Positions 60,500 to 64,000 of a stretch of DNA of 64,000 bases are shown here, one piece after another. This stretch comes from UBA935 sp031556725 (GTDB taxonomy: Bacteria > Bacillota > Clostridia > Lachnospirales > Lachnospiraceae): NCBI GenBank assembly GCA_031556725.1, contig JAVBSL010000030.1, forward strand, positions 62,001 through 126,000, read 5' to 3'. A program made the translations under genes and the position numbers. The notes under the pieces are model-generated. The model was given only the letters and a program-made list of their open reading frames with translations, did not search any database and was not told where the DNA came from. The first letter of the stretch is position 1. Each line of letters opens with the position of its first letter.

Positions 60500-61420
60500 A
60501 TGCGTAAGAAGAATCAAATAAAATATAAAAGCACCACGGAAGATAAAGTGATCGGAACGATTACGTACATAGTATATTCCATATTTGCTTTTGTCTGTGC
60601 GTATCCGTTTTATTACATATTTATCAATACAATCAGTGCCAATAATCTAAGCGAAAGAGGTAAGGTTTTATTTTGGCCCAAGGAAATTCATTTTAACAAC
60701 TACCAGCAGGTAATGCAGATACCGGATTTGTTTTCAGCTTTAAAAATATCTTTGGCCAGAACCATTATCGGGACCTTGATAACCGTTATAATAGCCGCAT
60801 TTCTCGGATATATGTTTACCAGGGAAACGTTATGGAAAAGAAAGTTCTGGTACCGGTTTGTTGCGGCAACAATGTATTTTAATGCGGGAATTATTCCATG
60901 GTTTATTACCATGAGAAATTTACATTTGACAAATAACTTTTGGGCATACATTTTTCCGGTAGCGGTTTCGCCCTTTTACATTATTCTCTGTAAGACATTT
61001 GTGGAATCTATTCCCAAGGAACTGCAGGATGCCGCCGAGATTGACGGAGCCGGTACACTGATGATATTTTTTAAGATTATTGTGCCGGTAATTAAGCCTA
61101 TATTGGCTACAGTGGCGATTTTTGCGGCGGTTGCCCAGTGGAACTCTTTTCAGGATACGCTGCTTTTAGTAACAGACAGTAAACTGTATACCCTTCAGTT
61201 TATCCTGTATCAGTATATCAATCAGGCCAGTTCTCTGAAGGCATTGGTAAATAACAGTACTTCCGCCGCCAATATGGCAGCCAGTCTCGCCCATGCGCAA
61301 ACGGCAACGTCAATTCGGATGACGGTCACAATCGTGGTAGTAACACCGATTGTTTTGGTTTATCCGTTCTTTCAGAGGTATTTTACCAAAGGAATTATGA
61401 TTGGAGCGGTGAAAGGATAA
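60500..61420 (+). CDS. Carbohydrate ABC transporter permease, LplC type (second system)
   Basis: Second membrane subunit, 306 residues, six spans, beginning with a basic segment and FAFVCAYPFYYIFINTISAN. The coupling loop is DAAEIDGAGTLMIFFKIIVP, and the C-terminus PFFQRYFTKGIMIGAVKG is the hallmark of LplC-like permeases, also seen in the first system. GGAGGAG lies eight bases before the ATG, 17 bases after the LplB-type gene. Confidence 0.92.
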   Translation: MRKKNQIKYKSTTEDKVIGTITYIVYSIFAFVCAYPFYYIFINTISANNLSERGKVLFWPKEIHFNNYQQVMQIPDLFSALKISLARTIIGTLITVIIAAFLGYMFTRETLWKRKFWYRFVAATMYFNAGIIPWFITMRNLHLTNNFWAYIFPVAVSPFYIILCKTFVESIPKELQDAAEIDGAGTLMIFFKIIVPVIKPILATVAIFAAVAQWNSFQDTLLLVTDSKLYTLQFILYQYINQASSLKALVNNSTSAANMAASLAHAQTATSIRMTVTIVVVTPIVLVYPFFQRYFTKGIMIGAVKG

Positions 61421-61482
61421 TAAGCGGTAAAGGCACCGGTTATTATAGATGGAATTGACATGAATAAGAAGGAGGGTTTAAA

Positions 61483-63243
61483 ATGAAAGTGAAAAAGTTA
61501 GCATCGTTGCTGCTCGCTACTGCGTTGATGATCACATCCATTACCGGATGCGGTGGTCAGGCGCAGGGCGAACAAGCAGCACAAGAGACACAGAGCAGTA
61601 GTAAAACCAGTGATACCAAGGAGGCAGCGGAAACAGAGGCCGCCGGTGATACTTTGACCATTGAGATTTATGATGTGGCAGCAAACTACCAGGGAATGCA
61701 AAGCGGGTGGTTTCAGAAAGTGGTAAAGGACCGCTTTAATATGGAGCTGAATATTATTGCTCCGCAGGTGGCAGGAAATGCGATTTATCAAACCAGAGCC
61801 AGCACCGGAAATCTGGGCGATATATTGCTGCTTGAGGGAACTGATTTTGCGGATTGTGTAAAGGCAGGATTAGTAAAGGACATCAGTAAGGAAATTACTG
61901 ATTGCTCCAATTTAATGGAATATAAGAAACAGATTGATGTATTTAACAATGGACTGCCGGATAACGAAGCCGGGGTTACTTACGGTATTCCGGCCCAAAT
62001 GACCAATACTTCGCCGACATCCTATTCCCAGGATGTTATTTACTCCAGCCCGCTTCTGCGCTGGGATCTTTACTCAAAGCTGGGCTGCCCTGATATTTCG
62101 GATTTAGATGGGCTTTTGGATGTTCTGGGAGATATAATGAAAGAAAATCCGGTTAATGCAGACGGCGATCCGGCCTATCCGTTTTCTCTTTGGAAAGATT
62201 GGGATGGCGGCGACGGCATGCTGGGTATTGCCAATGTTGTTCAGCTGACCACATGGTATGGTGAAAAGATAAAAGGCTCGGTTATCTTAAAACCGGATGG
62301 TACCTTTACCCCCATCACCGATAAATCGGCTTCTTATTATAAGATGTTAAAGTTCTTAAATAATGCATATGCAAGAGGATTGGTTGATCCCGACTCCGGC
62401 ACACAAGACTGGAATGCAGCCTGTGCCAAGATGTCCGCAGGTCAGGTATACCTTATGTGGTATAGCTGGCAGGTAGGTTTCTGGAACACGCAGGAGAGAT
62501 TAACTGACGGAACTGCATTTATATTTATTCCGGTCAAAGATCAGGTTTATTATGCCGAATCCGATACTTACTATGGCAGCGGCCGGGTATTTGCGGTTGG
62601 TTCTCAGGTTGAGGGCGAGAAGTATGATCGGATTATGGAGTTCTTAGATTGGTATGCAAGTCCCGAGAGCCTTCTTATCCAGCATGATGGTATTGAAGGA
62701 TTCAACTATACGGTAGGCGATGATGGAAGGCTGACACGGATAAATGACAACGCATTGATGGATAATCTGCCGGTACCTGAAGAATTCGGCGGCGGCGGCT
62801 ATCAGGATGGAAACAATGCAATTAACCAGTGGATCGTGGATTCACACAGCACAAACCCCAACAACGGAGAACAATACGCTTTTGAATATTGGAGTACCTA
62901 TAAAGAAGCAACAATGACTCAGATGAAAGAGGAATGGAGTGCAAAATTCGGGGCACCGGAACCGGTAGATTATATGAAGAAAAACAATGTCCTGCTGGTA
63001 AGCCCTAATGTCAGTGTGACACTGCCCAGTGACAGTTCGGATATCTCTGTTATCCGTAATCAGTGTAATGATACCCTGTGTGACTACTCCTGGAGAATGA
63101 TTTTTGCAGGCAGTGATAAAGAATTTGAAGCAATGTGGGATGAAATGTCGACCCAAATGGATGGCTTCGGTTTACAGGATTTAGTTGCTTTTGATAAAGA
63201 AAAACATCAGATTGAATTAGATGCCAAAAATGCTGTAAAGTAG
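61483..63243 (+). CDS. Sugar ABC transporter, large substrate-binding lipoprotein (second system)
   Basis: Extracellular receptor of 586 residues, LplA-like. The signal peptide ends SITGC (lipobox, Cys23), followed by a Gln/Ser/Thr/Glu-rich linker. The mature part has TGNLGDILLLEGTDFADCVK, KLGCPDISDLDGLLDVLGDI and YGSGRVFAVGSQVEGEKYDR, fitting the long receptors of this transport family. Its sequence is quite different from the receptor at 28852, so the two systems likely handle different sugars. A strong hairpin follows the stop and the GH43-like gene begins 79 bases later. Confidence 0.88.
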   Translation: MKVKKLASLLLATALMITSITGCGGQAQGEQAAQETQSSSKTSDTKEAAETEAAGDTLTIEIYDVAANYQGMQSGWFQKVVKDRFNMELNIIAPQVAGNAIYQTRASTGNLGDILLLEGTDFADCVKAGLVKDISKEITDCSNLMEYKKQIDVFNNGLPDNEAGVTYGIPAQMTNTSPTSYSQDVIYSSPLLRWDLYSKLGCPDISDLDGLLDVLGDIMKENPVNADGDPAYPFSLWKDWDGGDGMLGIANVVQLTTWYGEKIKGSVILKPDGTFTPITDKSASYYKMLKFLNNAYARGLVDPDSGTQDWNAACAKMSAGQVYLMWYSWQVGFWNTQERLTDGTAFIFIPVKDQVYYAESDTYYGSGRVFAVGSQVEGEKYDRIMEFLDWYASPESLLIQHDGIEGFNYTVGDDGRLTRINDNALMDNLPVPEEFGGGGYQDGNNAINQWIVDSHSTNPNNGEQYAFEYWSTYKEATMTQMKEEWSAKFGAPEPVDYMKKNNVLLVSPNVSVTLPSDSSDISVIRNQCNDTLCDYSWRMIFAGSDKEFEAMWDEMSTQMDGFGLQDLVAFDKEKHQIELDAKNAVK

Positions 63244-63264
63244 TTAAATTGTAAGCATGTGGAA

Positions 63265-63295
63265 CTGCCCGGAAAATGCTTAATTTTCCGGGCAG
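63265..63295 (+). other. Stem-loop between receptor gene and GH43-like gene
   Basis: CTGCCCGGAAAA (63265-63276) pairs perfectly with TTTTCCGGGCAG (63284-63295) around TGCTTAA. Only ATTTTGG follows, so termination is probably partial, giving more receptor than hydrolase mRNA. Confidence 0.75.
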
Positions 63296-63321
63296 ATTTT
63301 GGTAAAAAGAAAGGATTTATT

Positions 63322-64000
63322 ATGACAAGCAAAGCATTTAATCCCTATTTGCCGTCATGGGAATATATTCCTGACGGGGAACCTTACGTATTCGGTGACA
63401 GAGTGTATATTTACGGTTCGCATGATTTTTTCAACGGACATGTATTTTGTCTGGGCGATTATGTGTGCTGGTCGGCTCCGGTTGATGATCCGGGTGATTG
63501 GCGCTATGAGGGAGTCATATACCTGAAGACAGAAGATCCCCTGAACCGAGAGGGAAAAATGTGTTTATACGCACCGGATGTAACAGTAGGCGCAGATGGC
63601 AGGTATTATCTGTACTATGTGCTGGATCATGTATCGGTGGTTTCGGTGGCGGTTTGTGATACCCCGGCCGGACGATATCAATTTTACGGTTATGTTCACT
63701 ATGCTGACGGAATCAGATTGGGCGAAAAAGGCGGAGATGAGCCGCAGTTTGACCCAGGGGTACTGACCGAAGGAGAAGTGACTTATCTGTATACGGGATT
63801 TTGCGGACCCGGAGATAAATCCAGGACAGGTGCCATGGTTACGGTACTTGAAAAGGATATGCTGACCATTAAGGAGGCACCGGTTTTGGTGGTACCGGGG
63901 TCAGAGTATAGTGGGGGAACCGATTTTGAAGGGTATGCGTTTTTTGAAGCACCATCCATCAGAAAGAGAGGGGACATCTATTATTTTATATATTCCTCTC
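63322..64000 (+). CDS. GH43-like glycosidase, cut by the window end
   Basis: First 226 codons of a gene that runs off the right edge. The product begins MTSKAFNPYLPSWEYIPDGE and then reads PYVFGDRVYIYGSHDFFNGH, the first blade of a five-bladed GH43 propeller. LYAPDVTVGADGRYYLYYVL carries the APDV segment, and FFEAPSIRKRGDIYYFIYSS carries the expected catalytic Glu in EAPSIRK. Members cleave beta-xylosides or alpha-arabinosides. No signal peptide, so it would act on imported oligosaccharides, matching the sugar importer genes before it. AAAGGA lies six bases before the ATG. Exact specificity needs the missing part. Confidence 0.85.
   Translation, partial: MTSKAFNPYLPSWEYIPDGEPYVFGDRVYIYGSHDFFNGHVFCLGDYVCWSAPVDDPGDWRYEGVIYLKTEDPLNREGKMCLYAPDVTVGADGRYYLYYVLDHVSVVSVAVCDTPAGRYQFYGYVHYADGIRLGEKGGDEPQFDPGVLTEGEVTYLYTGFCGPGDKSRTGAMVTVLEKDMLTIKEAPVLVVPGSEYSGGTDFEGYAFFEAPSIRKRGDIYYFIYSS

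Noticed and set aside
1..64000. CRISPR arrays, tRNA or rRNA genes, prophage or integrase genes
   Set aside because: None was found by reading through the spacers; no regularly spaced repeats, cloverleaf-like sequences or recombinase motifs were seen.

Overview
The window looks like a chromosomal stretch from an endospore-forming, low-to-mid GC Clostridia bacterium, most likely a Lachnospiraceae relative. The reasons are Firmicute-type ribosome-binding sites, sporulation genes (a SpoVT-like AbrB regulator, SpoIID-like and SpoIIQ-like proteins, a LysM/GH18 cortex-type hydrolase), a T-box upstream of ileS, lipoprotein-anchored ABC solute receptors, and two sugar transport systems of the LplABC type. 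No rRNA, tRNA, CRISPR array, phage, integrase or intact insertion sequence was seen. The genus assignment is inference; the domain architectures are read directly from the translations.

Left part (1-13.6 kb): a palindromic element opens the window, followed by a DUF975 membrane protein and a complete phosphate module. The module is a Pho-box-like promoter, pstSCAB, phoU, a Na/Pi cotransporter with PhoU-like tail, and a PhoP/PhoR-type two-component pair, all on the + strand. Next come a 33-codon conserved-looking micro-gene, a 3-methyladenine glycosylase, an SPL-type radical SAM protein, a membrane-anchored amidase, spoVT, an XRE regulator and a C39-like cysteine peptidase.

Middle part (13.7-41.6 kb): an oppADFBC peptide importer ends in an M20 amidohydrolase gene. 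Then follow nicotinate phosphoribosyltransferase, an Eis-type acetyltransferase, T-box-controlled ileS (long type), a sugar ABC operon without ATPase, a second palindromic element, a second Eis-type acetyltransferase, glycogen phosphorylase, a LysM/GH18 protein, a LemA operon with two paralogous DUF2207-like membrane proteins, and an aconitase-family hydratase behind a structured leader.

Right part (41.8-64 kb): a calcium-loop protein, spoIID/spoIIQ-like genes whose catalytic residues are missing, an amidohydrolase, a GH9-like lipoprotein with a degraded active site, ddl-murF, plsC, a glycosyltransferase/polytopic membrane protein/secreted M3 peptidase/NlpC-P60 operon, a BlaI/M56 pair without a beta-lactam sensor domain, and a second LplBC-SBP sugar operon with LacI-type operators that runs into a GH43-like gene cut by the window edge.

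The most unusual signal is a family of long palindromic elements. The copies at 7-192 and 30569-30804 have almost unrelated arms. Read in the correct relative orientation, they keep the same loops at the same places between stems that have changed sequence but still pair. That pattern suggests selection on a folded nucleic acid. A third, different structured repeat lies at 57514-57689.
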